Origin: Arabidopsis thaliana
Lineage: Eukaryota; Streptophyta; Magnoliopsida; Brassicales; Brassicaceae
Reading direction: 5' to 3'
Length of the DNA: 64,000 nt
Assembly (NCBI RefSeq): GCF_000001735.4
Contig: NC_003076.8
Span: forward strand, 22,013,835-22,077,834
Each line of letters opens with the position of its first letter. The stretch's first letter is position 1. Below, piece after piece: positions 56,301 through 64,000 of this stretch. The position numbers and the translations under genes were made by a program. The notes beneath the pieces are model-generated. The model was not told the origin of the DNA. It made no database searches and was given only the letters and a program-made list of their open reading frames with translations.

Positions 56301-57086
56301 ATGGAGAACCAATCTGTGTCTTCTTCAAGCTCCTCCACCACCCCAAAAAAACCTGATCAAAAACTCAAAAGTGCCGTTGTGACCGTGGAAGAGAAGGAGA
56401 CAATGAACAATCCGGAACAAAGGCCCCCTCAAGAGGTTGTGTTTGAAAACACGATCCCTGACCCTGAGTTGCCTGTTTTCACATTAGAAGTTGTCCGAAC
56501 GGAAAGAGATAACGAGCTAAAATATCCTCCAAAGGATAAAAATCTCGACTCGGTGCTTTCTGGTGGTACTTCTCTTCCGCCTTTCCAAAGCTTTCCAGTG
56601 CCCTCTTTCGGCCTCTTTGGTCCAGCGTATGGCGGTAGCAGCTCAACTAATGATATTAATCTGGATCTCACTCTTGGTCCATCTTCTTGGTCTAACACTA
56701 ACCCATCTTCTTGGTCTAACACTGACCCATCGTTCTATCGAAAATTGTTCACTCCCGTGCTACCTTGTGTGCCTAGAAACAATTTTGTTGCTGGAAACCC
56801 GGTTGGTTCAAACACTAGGTATATTCCTCCGAATGGAAACAACAATGTTTGTCATGATTTTTTTTTTTTACAGGGGAATAGTTCGGCCTCTACTCACTCG
56901 AAAAGTCTCTTCTCAATGGGAAAGAACCAAGCCATGGTGCGTCATTTTGCTTTATCTTATCCAACCACCTATTATTGTTATGATTTGTTTTCTTTACAAG
57001 GGAATGGTTCGGGAAACTGGCCACTCAAGTCTCATCTCAAAGTGGGAAAAAAAGTCAGGGTGCCTCCTTTGGCTCCTCCCTATTGA
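56301..57086 (+). CDS. EAR protein lacking the zinc finger (copy B)
   Basis: Open from the ATG at 56301 (MENQSVSSSSSSTTPKKPDQ) to a TGA at 57084-57086, 261 residues. The N-terminal 80 residues and the LDLTLGP EAR motif (about 121-127) match copies A and C, but the segment that holds the C2H2 finger in copy C (about residues 77-115) is deleted in frame, so no Cys-Cys-His-His set remains. A short duplicated SSWSNT(N/D)PS follows the EAR. The C terminus has repeated modules ending in (Q/L)-GN-S-SKS-L-type blocks. The frame continues open past the TGA to 57392. Splicing could skip the stop, since TTCTTTACAG sites occur before modules; this cannot be settled from sequence. Confidence 0.65.
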   Translation: MENQSVSSSSSSTTPKKPDQKLKSAVVTVEEKETMNNPEQRPPQEVVFENTIPDPELPVFTLEVVRTERDNELKYPPKDKNLDSVLSGGTSLPPFQSFPVPSFGLFGPAYGGSSSTNDINLDLTLGPSSWSNTNPSSWSNTDPSFYRKLFTPVLPCVPRNNFVAGNPVGSNTRYIPPNGNNNVCHDFFFLQGNSSASTHSKSLFSMGKNQAMVRHFALSYPTTYYCYDLFSLQGNGSGNWPLKSHLKVGKKVRVPPLAPPY

Positions 57087-57392
57087 AACAACAATCATGA
57101 TTTTTTTTCTTTACAGGAGAATGGTTCGGGATCTAGTCACTCGAAAAGTCTCTTCTCAATGGAAAAGAACAAAGCCGTGGAGCCTCCTGTTGCTCCTCCT
57201 AATGGAACCACCGATCTTCTGTTTCCTTCACCCGAGAATGGTTCGGGCTCTAGTCACTTAAAAAGTCTCATCTCAAAGGGGGAAAACAAAGTCGTGGTGC
57301 CTGAAAATGATGATGATGATGATGATTATACTGATACTACTATCGGGAGGATAAGGTGGTTGAACAAGAAAAAAAGATCAAGACCAGAGTAG
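57087..57392 (+). pseudogene. In-frame continuation of copy B beyond the stop
   Basis: Directly after the TGA the same frame stays open for 101 codons to TAG at 57390-57392. It encodes two more modules of the family (QENGSGSSHSKSLFS, PENGSGSSHLKSLIS), an acidic DDDDDD run and the basic ending WLNKKKRSR that closes copy C. The neighbouring module has a GGA (Gly) codon where the TGA stands, so the stop looks like a point mutation. This may be a dead tail, a spliced exon or a readthrough extension. Confidence 0.65.
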
Positions 57393-58027
57393 TAATTTAT
57401 CTATGTCCCTTTGATTTTTCAGTTTTCTATTGAGGCTTATGTTCACCTCTCTTTTTTTTTTCATGCAATTGTTTCTTCGTTTCGTTTCAAATAATCTCTG
57501 TTGTTTCGATTAATTCATCAGTCCCTTTTGTTCAATTCCTATATCTCATGATTGCTCTAAAATTCCTGCAATTTTCAGAATTCATGGCCCAATTATTCGT
57601 AAGCAAACGTTATTTTTTCAAAAGGTTAAAGAGGTTAAAGAGACATTAAAGAGACAAAATGTATAAAATCACCATAGTTAGAAAAACAACCATATTTTTA
57701 AGAATATAGATAACTCATAGTAGTCATACGTAACGCATATGAAGAATATTGATTATATTGTTGTGTTTTTATCTTATGAAGTATCATTTTCTAGAAAGAA
57801 ATTAAAGAATAAAGTGAATGACAGTTGTAGTCTTGGAGAAACAATTATTGCTTTTAAACAAAATTAAGTAGTTTTACGGTATCAATTAATATTTGTTACC
57901 CTTGGAGATTATATACCTTAACGAGTTAAATACAATAATTACTATCCTCTCAATAAATATCGCCTCTAAGCAAAGAGATAAGACATCACTCACTTCTAAC
58001 TGTCAGCAAAGTTTTACAAAACAAATT
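57393..58027. other. Copy B 3' flank and copy C promoter
   Basis: 635 bp. 57652-57712 carries part of the shared upstream module (GACAAAATGTATAAAATCAC, then ATAGTTAGAAAAACAACCAT). The leader with TTGGAGATTATATACCTTAA and CTCTCAATAAATAT precedes the start. The open frame reaching upstream to 57893 begins at a TTG and lies in this leader, which is conserved as DNA and not as protein among copies. Confidence 0.6.
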
Positions 58028-58840
58028 ATGAACAACCAATCTATGTCTTCTTCAAGCTCCTCCTCCCCACACAAACATGATCAAAAACTCAAAAGTGCCC
58101 TTGTGGCCGTGGAGGAGAAGGAGACAATAAACAATCCGAAACAAAGGTCTCCTCAAGAGATTGTGTCTGAAAGGACAAACCTTGAGATGCCTAGTTTCAG
58201 ATTAAGTTTTTTCCGAAAGAAAAGAGATACCGTGCTAATACATCCTCCCAAGGATAACAAGATCAGCCACACCTGTCGTTTCTGCAAGAGGAATTTCAAA
58301 AGCTGTTTTGCCCTAGGCGGTCACATGAAGTGCCACAAAAAGGAACGAGAATTGGAGAAGCAGCGAAAGATAATCGAGGATGCGATGCTTTGTGATAGTA
58401 CTCCTTTCACCTTGCAAAGGCTTCCTGTTGGCCCTTGTAAGTATGGCCAAGGTGGTAGCTCACATGCTTTATCAACTGATGGTATTAATCTTGATCTAAC
58501 TCTTGGTCCATCCAAGTCCACAGGAGGCAGCAACAATAGCACTAATAACAACACTAACTCATCGTTCCATGGGAATCTAATGACTCCCGTGGGTCCTTGT
58601 GTGCCTAGATACAGTTTGGTTGCTGGAAACCAGGTTGATTCAAGCAATATACATGTTCCTGCTTATCCAACCACCGATCTTTGTTATGATTTTTTTGCTT
58701 TACAAGAGCATGGTTCGGGCTCTAGTCACTCAAAAAGTCTCATCTCAAAGGGGAAAAACAAAGTCATGGTGCCTGAAGATGATGAGGATATCGGGATGAT
58801 AAGGTGGTTGCCCAAGAAAAAAAGATCAAGAGGAGAGTAG
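58028..58840 (+). CDS. Small C2H2 zinc-finger EAR protein (copy C, intact)
   Basis: Single exon, 270 residues from the ATG at 58028 (MNNQSMSSSSSSSPH), chosen by alignment to the starts of copies A and B; the longer frame from 57893 has no ATG. One C2H2 finger: C83, C86, H99, H103, with FALGGH core and the following KKERELEKQR basic helix. EAR motif LDLTLGPSKS at about 155-164. Acidic stretch then WLPKKKRSRG at the C terminus, a likely nuclear signal. By analogy with other plant C2H2-EAR proteins it is probably a transcriptional repressor; targets are unknown. It appears to be the least damaged of the three copies. Confidence 0.85.
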   Translation: MNNQSMSSSSSSSPHKHDQKLKSALVAVEEKETINNPKQRSPQEIVSERTNLEMPSFRLSFFRKKRDTVLIHPPKDNKISHTCRFCKRNFKSCFALGGHMKCHKKERELEKQRKIIEDAMLCDSTPFTLQRLPVGPCKYGQGGSSHALSTDGINLDLTLGPSKSTGGSNNSTNNNTNSSFHGNLMTPVGPCVPRYSLVAGNQVDSSNIHVPAYPTTDLCYDFFALQEHGSGSSHSKSLISKGKNKVMVPEDDEDIGMIRWLPKKKRSRGE

Positions 58841-59231
58841 TAATTTATCTATGTCCCTTTGTGTTTTTCAGTTTTCTGTTTTCTATTGAGGCCTATGTTC
58901 ACCTCTTCTTTTTTTCATGCAATTGTTTTTCTCTTTTTGTTTCTTTGTTGTCTTTTTGATGATTTTGATGTTTCGATTAATTCATCAAATCCCTTTTTCA
59001 ATTCCTACATTTCATGATTGTTCTTAAATTTTTGAGATTTTCAGAAGTCATTTTCGTAAGCGAACTTAATTTTTTCAAAGGTTAGAGAGAATCTGCAATT
59101 TGCTTAAAAACATTAGTTAAAGAGACATTATCTCTTCATTGACAATTTGTTAGCCTTGGAAAATTGAAAAAAAAAAATAAGAGGCAGAAAGAAGGTCTAT
59201 CTGATCTTCTATTGTTGTAATTGTAACCTCA

Positions 59232-59232
<1 letters not shown>

Positions 59233-59270
<38 letters not shown>
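59233..59270 (+). repeat. Poly-A tract, 38 nt
   Basis: An uninterrupted run of A. It is followed by GAGGCAG, which also occurs at 59182 before the tract, so the interval is bounded by a short direct repeat. Confidence 0.9.
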
Positions 59271-59274
<4 letters not shown>

Positions 59275-59644
59275 CAGTGGTTTCCTTTTGACGATTAGGG
59301 TTTCGCTGGTTCCAGTTTGCCCGGTTTTCTTCCTTGACCCAGATCCGATTTACTAGATTGTATTACAAATGTAATCATCTTTCAGGATATTTGTAACAAA
59401 AAGATACAACTGTTATCCAATAAAACTGTTATTTTTTTTATGTATTAATATAATCTTGTAATCCTAGTAAGAATTTATAAAACTTAAAAACCTGTAAGGC
59501 TGTAACTGATGTTTGCATCTCCATTCTCCAAAGATCTTTTCTATTGAACAAAAATCAAAACTATTTTTGTTTCTCTTGTTCAAGAGAAATCTCCTTTTAA
59601 AGATAATTTCCTGAAGACATTTATTCCATAGTATGAAGATCGAG

Positions 59645-60356
59645 GTCTAGAAGTTGATAGTATTGAAAATTGTCTATTGGATCAACTGGATTGTTTTCTC
59701 AAACAAATGAAAGTCAATATTGAAAAACACAAGTGCTTTTTCTTCCAAGCAGGAGATTGATAATTTTGCATTTGGAGCTTGTGCAGATCATTTATATATT
59801 AATTTAAGTTCGTGAAGATTTAGGTTTATGGTTGTAGATACCTCACACAAAGCTTACATAGTAGTTACATAGGAATAATACCGAACATCGTCGCTTCATT
59901 TGAGATGTTGGGTTGATAGACCCAACAATAAAATCATCCTAAAAGAAGTAAGCTACGTACTTATTATTTATAAAGGCTTGTCCTCCTCCCTTCCTTAAAG
60001 CCAAAGCCAACTCTTTAAGTCTCGCTCTCACTGCTTCTGGCGAAAGCTCAAGTTGAGGATGACCTCTCAGAAAATCATCGCTTCCATTTCCATATTCCTC
60101 AGATTCAATCTTCTTAAAGCACATATACAATAGCAAAACGGAATCTAGAATTTTATATTATAAAAATGTTGCCACGATTTTTACCAATATCTTATTCAAT
60201 GTCGACCAAATTAACTATTGAAACCCTAATATCACTGCTTTTATGGAAGTTTGTTTTTCTTGTTCAATCATCGTGGTCTAGAAGTTGATAGCATTGAGAG
60301 TTGCTATATGATGAAACTTTATAGTTTTTGCTAGACAATGAGAGTCAATATTGAAT
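59645..60356 (+). repeat. Diverged direct repeat, about 80 bp per copy
   Basis: 59645-59725 and 60276-60356 share GTCTAGAAGTTGATAG(T/C)ATTGA, GTTTT..., and A(A/G)AGTCAATATTGAA. They are 630 bp apart in the same orientation and bracket the exon-like segment at 59961-60112. Confidence 0.75.
59961..60112 (-). other. Solitary exon-like open segment
   Basis: On the minus strand, an acceptor-like TTTAAG (60114-60113) and a donor-like AA/GTACGTA (59960) bound a 152-nt open segment. It codes for an ordinary-looking helical peptide (PEAVRARLKELALALRKGGG) of balanced composition and higher GC than the surroundings. I do not recognise the family and found no partner exons. It may be an exon captured from elsewhere in the genome. 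Confidence 0.4.
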
Positions 60357-60571
60357 ACATGAGGAATATGAATACTTCTCAACTTGCAAATTTGTATTTT
60401 TACTTCGCAAATTAACAATCTTTTATGAAATTTTAAACAAGTTTTTTGAAAACATCAACATAGATGGAAAATCTGACTAGGAATTTCACAGAAATATGTA
60501 AAATCGATTTCTAAGTTCTTGTTGTTAGTTTTAGATGTTATATATTAATGTTCAGGAGATAACGTCATCAA

Positions 60572-60576
60572 GCGGG

Positions 60577-60619
<43 letters not shown>

Positions 60620-60644
60620 GCGTGTTCGATCCACGCTCACCGCA
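60572..60644 (+). tRNA. tRNA-Phe (GAA)
   Basis: 73 nt with full cloverleaf: acceptor GCGGGGA pairs TCACCGC (with a wobble), A box TAGCTCAGTTGG, anticodon loop CTGAAGA with GAA, B box GTTCGATCC, discriminator A. There is no intron and no encoded CCA. A T5 run (60645-60649) follows as the pol III stop, and a CAA start-like motif lies just upstream. It is identical base for base to the copy at 63028. Confidence 0.97.
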
Positions 60645-60649
60645 TTTTT
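60645..60649 (+). terminator. Pol III T-run terminator of first tRNA-Phe
   Basis: TTTTT follows the last tRNA base directly, with a second T run a few bases on. Confidence 0.8.
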
Positions 60650-61417
60650 CTTTTTGTTTTTGAAATTTTATTTCTCGTTGCAAAACCAAACGACGCCGTA
60701 TAAATATAAAAGAACAAATTGACTTGGAGCGACGTTGCTTCGTTAGAACGTTAGGTCGCACGTGTAATTGACTTCTCTAAGAATCAAATTCATTGGGTTT
60801 CAGAAAAAAAAAGTTATAAACTTTCCATAGAGAATAATACAAGGTCGAAAAATGACAAATTCTTAATTCTTTACATGAAATTTAATATTTCTGAAATTAT
60901 AATACTTGGTTCACGTATAAAATCATCCATAGATAAGTAATAACACCGTCCATGCATGAACCAATATTATAAGATTCTAACAGGTAACAGATTACATATA
61001 ACACATGCTCAACAAAATGGCATAGTCATATTTATGAGGACCGAGAAATGTGGATCACTCTGCTTTCTTTGTAACAATTTAGAACTTCGTTCATACATGA
61101 TACATATCGAAATCTACAATGTCTATAATTTTTTTTTTCTTGACATATATATGTATTTACCGTTGTATAAAACATTAAATATCTGGATTTATGATACAGT
61201 TTGTTGTCATTACAAAATTAATCTTAAAACGATACCTTAAACTGGAGAAATAGTCATACTTTAATTTTACTTTGAAACGAAGTCAACGAAGGTTAAGTAA
61301 AATTGTTAATGGTGTCACCGCGAAGTTCGTCCAAAGGCACACAGTCTCCAACATGTATCTCAATAATTAATTAACATAATAGCCCCTTTATTAAGCAAGG
61401 ATTTGACTTTTCACCAC
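60650..61417. other. Intergenic, tRNA-Phe to root-cap gene promoter
   Basis: 768 bp. A frame at 60956-61240 has no recognisable content. The right part is the promoter of the root-cap-domain gene. Confidence 0.5.
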
Positions 61418-61424
61418 TATAAAT
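61418..61424 (+). promoter_or_regulatory. TATA box of the root-cap-domain gene
   Basis: TATAAAT about 76 bp before the start codon at 61500, followed by a CA/TC-rich stretch suited to transcription start near 61450. Inferred by position. Confidence 0.55.
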
Positions 61425-61499
61425 TCACAATCAACAATTCTCATTATCATCAAAACAAACCAACTTTCCTTCTCTAATCAAAACAAGAAAGACACAAAG

Positions 61500-62733
61500 A
61501 TGGAGATCTCAAAAACCCTTTTGCTAGTGATTTCTCTGGTGGCTGCAACTTGTTTCTTGCAAGCCAAGGCAGCTGGAGTTTATTGTAGTAACCCTTACAC
61601 TCGATGTTACCGCAAGTACATTAGGTGTCCAGAGGAATGTCCAAGCAAAACCGCTATGAACTCCAAGAACAAAGTGTGCTACGCCGATTGCGATAGACCC
61701 ACTTGCAAATCCCAATGCCGCAGTAAGAATTTTTTCGATTCCTATAATCATAAAGCTTTCACATATGTTTTGTGCATTTTCAAGTAAAGATGATGTTATT
61801 GTACAGTGAGGAAACCAAACTGCAACAGACCTGGATCAGCTTGTTATGACCCGAGGTTCATTGGAGGAGACGGCATTGTGTTCTACTTCCATGGAAAGAG
61901 CAATGAAGAGTTTAGCCTCGTCTCTGACTCTGACCTTCAGATCAATGGTAGGTTCATTGGTCACAGACCCGCTGGTCGTGCCAGAGACTTCACATGGATC
62001 CAAGCTCTAGGATTCCTTTTCAACTCCAACAAATTCTCCCTCGAAGCCGCGAAAACCGCCTCATGGGACAACGAAATCGACCATCTCAAATTCAGTTACG
62101 ATGGCCAAGATTTATCTGTTCCAGAAGAAACTCTCTCCACCTGGTAAGTATTTAATCTCTATGTCAACAACATGTGAGCTTGAATCCGGATGACACTAAA
62201 ACAATCCATTAGACTACATGTCATGGTTGATATTTTCGTCTGTTTTCTTGAAACGTATATATGTTTGTTTTATAAACAGGTACTCACCAAACAAGGACAT
62301 CAAGATCGAGAGAGTGAGTATGAGAAACAGCGTGATCGTGACAATCAAAGACAAAGCCGAGATCATGATCAATGTGGTTCCAGTGACAAAAGAAGACGAC
62401 AGAATCCATAGCTACAAAGTACCATCAGATGATTGTTTTGCACATCTTGAGGTTCAATTCAGATTCTTTAACCTTTCACCTAAGGTTGATGGAATCTTGG
62501 GACGAACCTACAGGCCCGATTTCCAAAATCCGGCTAAGCCTGGAGTCGCAATGCCAGTTGTTGGTGGTGAAGACAGCTTCAAGACTTCTTCTCTACTCTC
62601 CAATGACTGTAAAACTTGCATTTTCTCTGAGTCACAAGCAGAGATTGATTCTGTTAAGTCAGAGATTGAATATGCAACTTTGGATTGTACCCGTGGAGCG
62701 TCTTCTGGTTACGGTATCGTGTGCAGGAAGTAA
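61500..62733 (+). CDS. Secreted Root_cap-domain (LEA-related) protein
   Basis: Exons 61500-61722, 61807-62143 and 62280-62733; 1014 nt, 337 residues. A signal peptide (MEISKTLLLVISLVAATCFL, then QAKA) leads to a cysteine-rich region of about 80 residues (CYRKYIRCPEECPS, CYADCDRPTCKSQC). A middle beta-rich part (GIVFYFHGKSNEEFSLVSDS) and a C-terminal Root_cap domain follow (VVPVTKEDDRIHSYK, CFAHLEVQFRFFNLSP, GILGRTYRPDF, DCKTCIFS). Such proteins are extracellular, and the first was described from maize root cap; the group is annotated as LEA-related. The biochemical function is unknown. It sits between two identical tRNA-Phe genes. Confidence 0.92.
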
Positions 62734-63027
62734 AAAAAGAATCATATAAACTTGGCTTAAAAGAAGAATAATGCCAGAGAGCTTTAGCTTCTACTGGAGA
62801 TTTTCCAAAGTATAATATAAGTGAAGGAATAATATGTAAACTTGCAATGTATTTGTATTGTATCATCCACCATGTATTCTAATTTGTATTAACCTAATCA
62901 TTGTTATTGATATATAATACCAATAAACACTGCTTAATCTACCAATCCAAAATCAACAAGTTTATGAACAAAAGCAGAAGAAAAACACCTCTGTACTTTA
63001 AATATTTTTTCTGAATGTATATCAAAA
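62734..63027. other. Intergenic, root-cap gene 3' flank
   Basis: 294 bp, 3' UTR of the root-cap gene with AATAATATG/AATAAACA signal-like words, then upstream flank of the second tRNA-Phe. Confidence 0.5.
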
Positions 63028-63032
63028 GCGGG

Positions 63033-63075
<43 letters not shown>

Positions 63076-63100
63076 GCGTGTTCGATCCACGCTCACCGCA
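63028..63100 (+). tRNA. tRNA-Phe (GAA), second copy
   Basis: 73 nt, identical to the copy at 60572 and in the same orientation. TTTT follows directly. Flanks share GAAATTTTTA/GAAATTTTAT and GCAAAA...AAACGACG(C/T)CGT words with the first copy, pointing to duplication of a short segment. Confidence 0.97.
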
Positions 63101-63478
63101 TTTTGAAATTTTTAGTTTTAATCTTTTTGCAAAAACACTTAAACGACGTCGTAATCACTAAAGTCTGCAAATGCAAGCAAAAGAATGAGTTTCTTAATCT
63201 GGAATCAACATTTTAACAAAACAAATGTACATAAAGAATTTTAAGAACTTGAAGCAGTTAAGATATATAATCACATTCTGATTCATGATTTGCTTTAAAA
63301 CATCAGTACTCACTATATTACAAAACAAATACACCGTAAAAAATCGAAAATAAATGCTGAATGAATCATTTTGTTGTTTGTTCCCAAAAGTCTTCAATAA
63401 ATAACTTTCTTTCTATAAATTTTTCAAAAACAAACAATGTCTGTCTCTGCTGTTGTTTTCACCAAATGTGTTCTTCTT
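63101..63478. other. Intergenic, second tRNA-Phe to THESEUS1 3' flank
   Basis: 378 bp. It holds the tRNA-Phe duplicate flank then the 3' UTR of the minus-strand receptor kinase. No gene is seen. Confidence 0.5.
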
Positions 63479-64000
63479 CTACCTTCCACGAGGATGAACA
63501 AGCTGCGAAAACACCGCACTAGTAGTCGCGTCTTCCGCATCATCATCAGTCCCGGTCCCCGAATTTACTCCTCCTCTATCGATTATACTCATACTGTTAT
63601 CAAACGGTTCCATTGGCGCCATTGGAATCCCTGGAATGTGGTTTGTACTATTGTCATCAGGCTCCATCAAAGCCGAAGATGTTTCTTCTAGCTGTAACGC
63701 GTACTCCAAATTCCACAATACATCTCCCATAGAAGGCCGGTCCACACCGTATTCCGCTAAACATTTCTCTGCGGTTTCTCCAAATTTCTTCAACGAGGCA
63801 GGGTTCACCTTCCCGGTTAAGTTACTGTCCATGATTTGATCTAGCAGACCCTTTTTCTGCCACGCCATTGCCCATTCCGCTATGTTCACTTGTTCTCTAG
63901 GTAATACCGGGTTTAAAGCCGGTCTACAACAGAGTACTTCCATTAGTACAACACCAAACGAATAAACGTCTGATTTCTCTGTTAACTGCTGTCTCCTGAA
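63479..64000 (-). CDS. THE1: Receptor-like kinase THESEUS1, C-terminal part
   Basis: The gene is cut by the window edge; 174 codons including the stop are visible, the reading frame continuing beyond 64000. The visible part starts in kinase subdomain VIII/IX (FRRQQLTEKSDVYSFGV, VLMEVLCCRPALNP), then the C lobe (INIAEWAM-like segment, MDSNLTGKVNP, FGETAEKCLAEYGVDRPSM) and a Ser/Thr/Asp-rich tail ending SQLVHPRGR. This is the CrRLK1L family pattern. THE1 is a plasma-membrane receptor that senses cell-wall integrity and RALF peptide and inhibits growth when cellulose is defective (established knowledge). Identification as THE1, not a close relative, rests on the tail and on the neighbour order. 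Confidence 0.88.
   Translation of the reverse strand, partial: FRRQQLTEKSDVYSFGVVLMEVLCCRPALNPVLPREQVNIAEWAMAWQKKGLLDQIMDSNLTGKVNPASLKKFGETAEKCLAEYGVDRPSMGDVLWNLEYALQLEETSSALMEPDDNSTNHIPGIPMAPMEPFDNSMSIIDRGGVNSGTGTDDDAEDATTSAVFSQLVHPRGR

Larger units (their letters stand above)
58841..60571. other. Intergenic with repeats and a solitary exon-like segment
   Basis: 1.7 kb. It contains the copy C 3' flank, a 38-nt poly-A, a stretch at 59270-59370 of higher GC with a GATTAGGGTTTCGCTGG block, a diverged direct repeat (59645 and 60276) and a splice-bounded open segment on the minus strand at 59961-60112. No full gene is seen. Confidence 0.5.

Noticed and set aside
56563..57261. 232-codon frame overlapping copy B in another frame, open across its stop
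   Set aside because: Its length comes from the repeated modules; copies A and C code the protein in the other frame and its Leu/Ile/Thr-rich product has no family.
57893..58027. 45-residue N-terminal extension of copy C
   Set aside because: Starts at TTG; the paralogues begin at the ATG equivalent to 58028 and the upstream DNA is conserved as leader, not protein.

Overview
The window reads as nuclear DNA of Arabidopsis thaliana (or a near-identical Arabidopsis). Genes have many short GT-AG introns, the intergenic DNA is AT-rich, and the gene order (defensin-like peptide, MYB49, DUF1223, CNGC4, MRE11, LHCB3, myosin VIII, CCDA, DUF761 protein, AGD5, DUF295 pair, zinc-finger cluster, root-cap protein, THESEUS1) matches, from memory, the At5g542xx to At5g54380 stretch of chromosome 5. 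The assignment rests on recognising proteins and their order; no search was run. Exon structures were rebuilt by hand from splice signals and frame, and the summed exons give intact frames for every multi-exon gene.

Layout: 0-4 kb holds a two-exon defensin-like gene, a previously loose relic of a second copy, and MYB49 (minus). 4-9.5 kb is gene-empty AT-rich DNA with a 33-bp tandem repeat and a possible Helitron remnant. 9.5-16.1 kb carries a DUF1223 gene and CNGC4 (both minus). 18.2-25.5 kb carries MRE11 (22 coding exons) and LHCB3 (both plus). 25.8-32.2 kb is a class VIII myosin (minus). 32.2-37.2 kb is gene-empty. 37.3-41.5 kb has CCDA (plus) converging on a DUF4408/DUF761 gene (minus). 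43.4-47.2 kb is AGD5 (minus). 48.9-52.2 kb is a tandem pair of DUF295 genes. 53-58.8 kb is a tandem family of three small EAR-motif proteins: one has a zinc finger but lost its basic tail, one lost the finger and gained repeated C-terminal modules broken by a stop codon, one looks intact. 60.5-63.1 kb has two identical tRNA-Phe(GAA) genes flanking a secreted root-cap-domain protein. The window ends in the 3' part of THESEUS1 (minus).

The genes are mostly unrelated housekeeping and signalling functions (DNA repair, light harvesting, thylakoid thiol transfer, ArfGAP trafficking, cyclic-nucleotide-gated channel, wall sensing) and do not form one pathway. The part with most undescribed structure is 48.9-58.8 kb, where two young tandem families are duplicating and decaying together with their promoters. 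I found no CRISPR array, operon or complete transposon.
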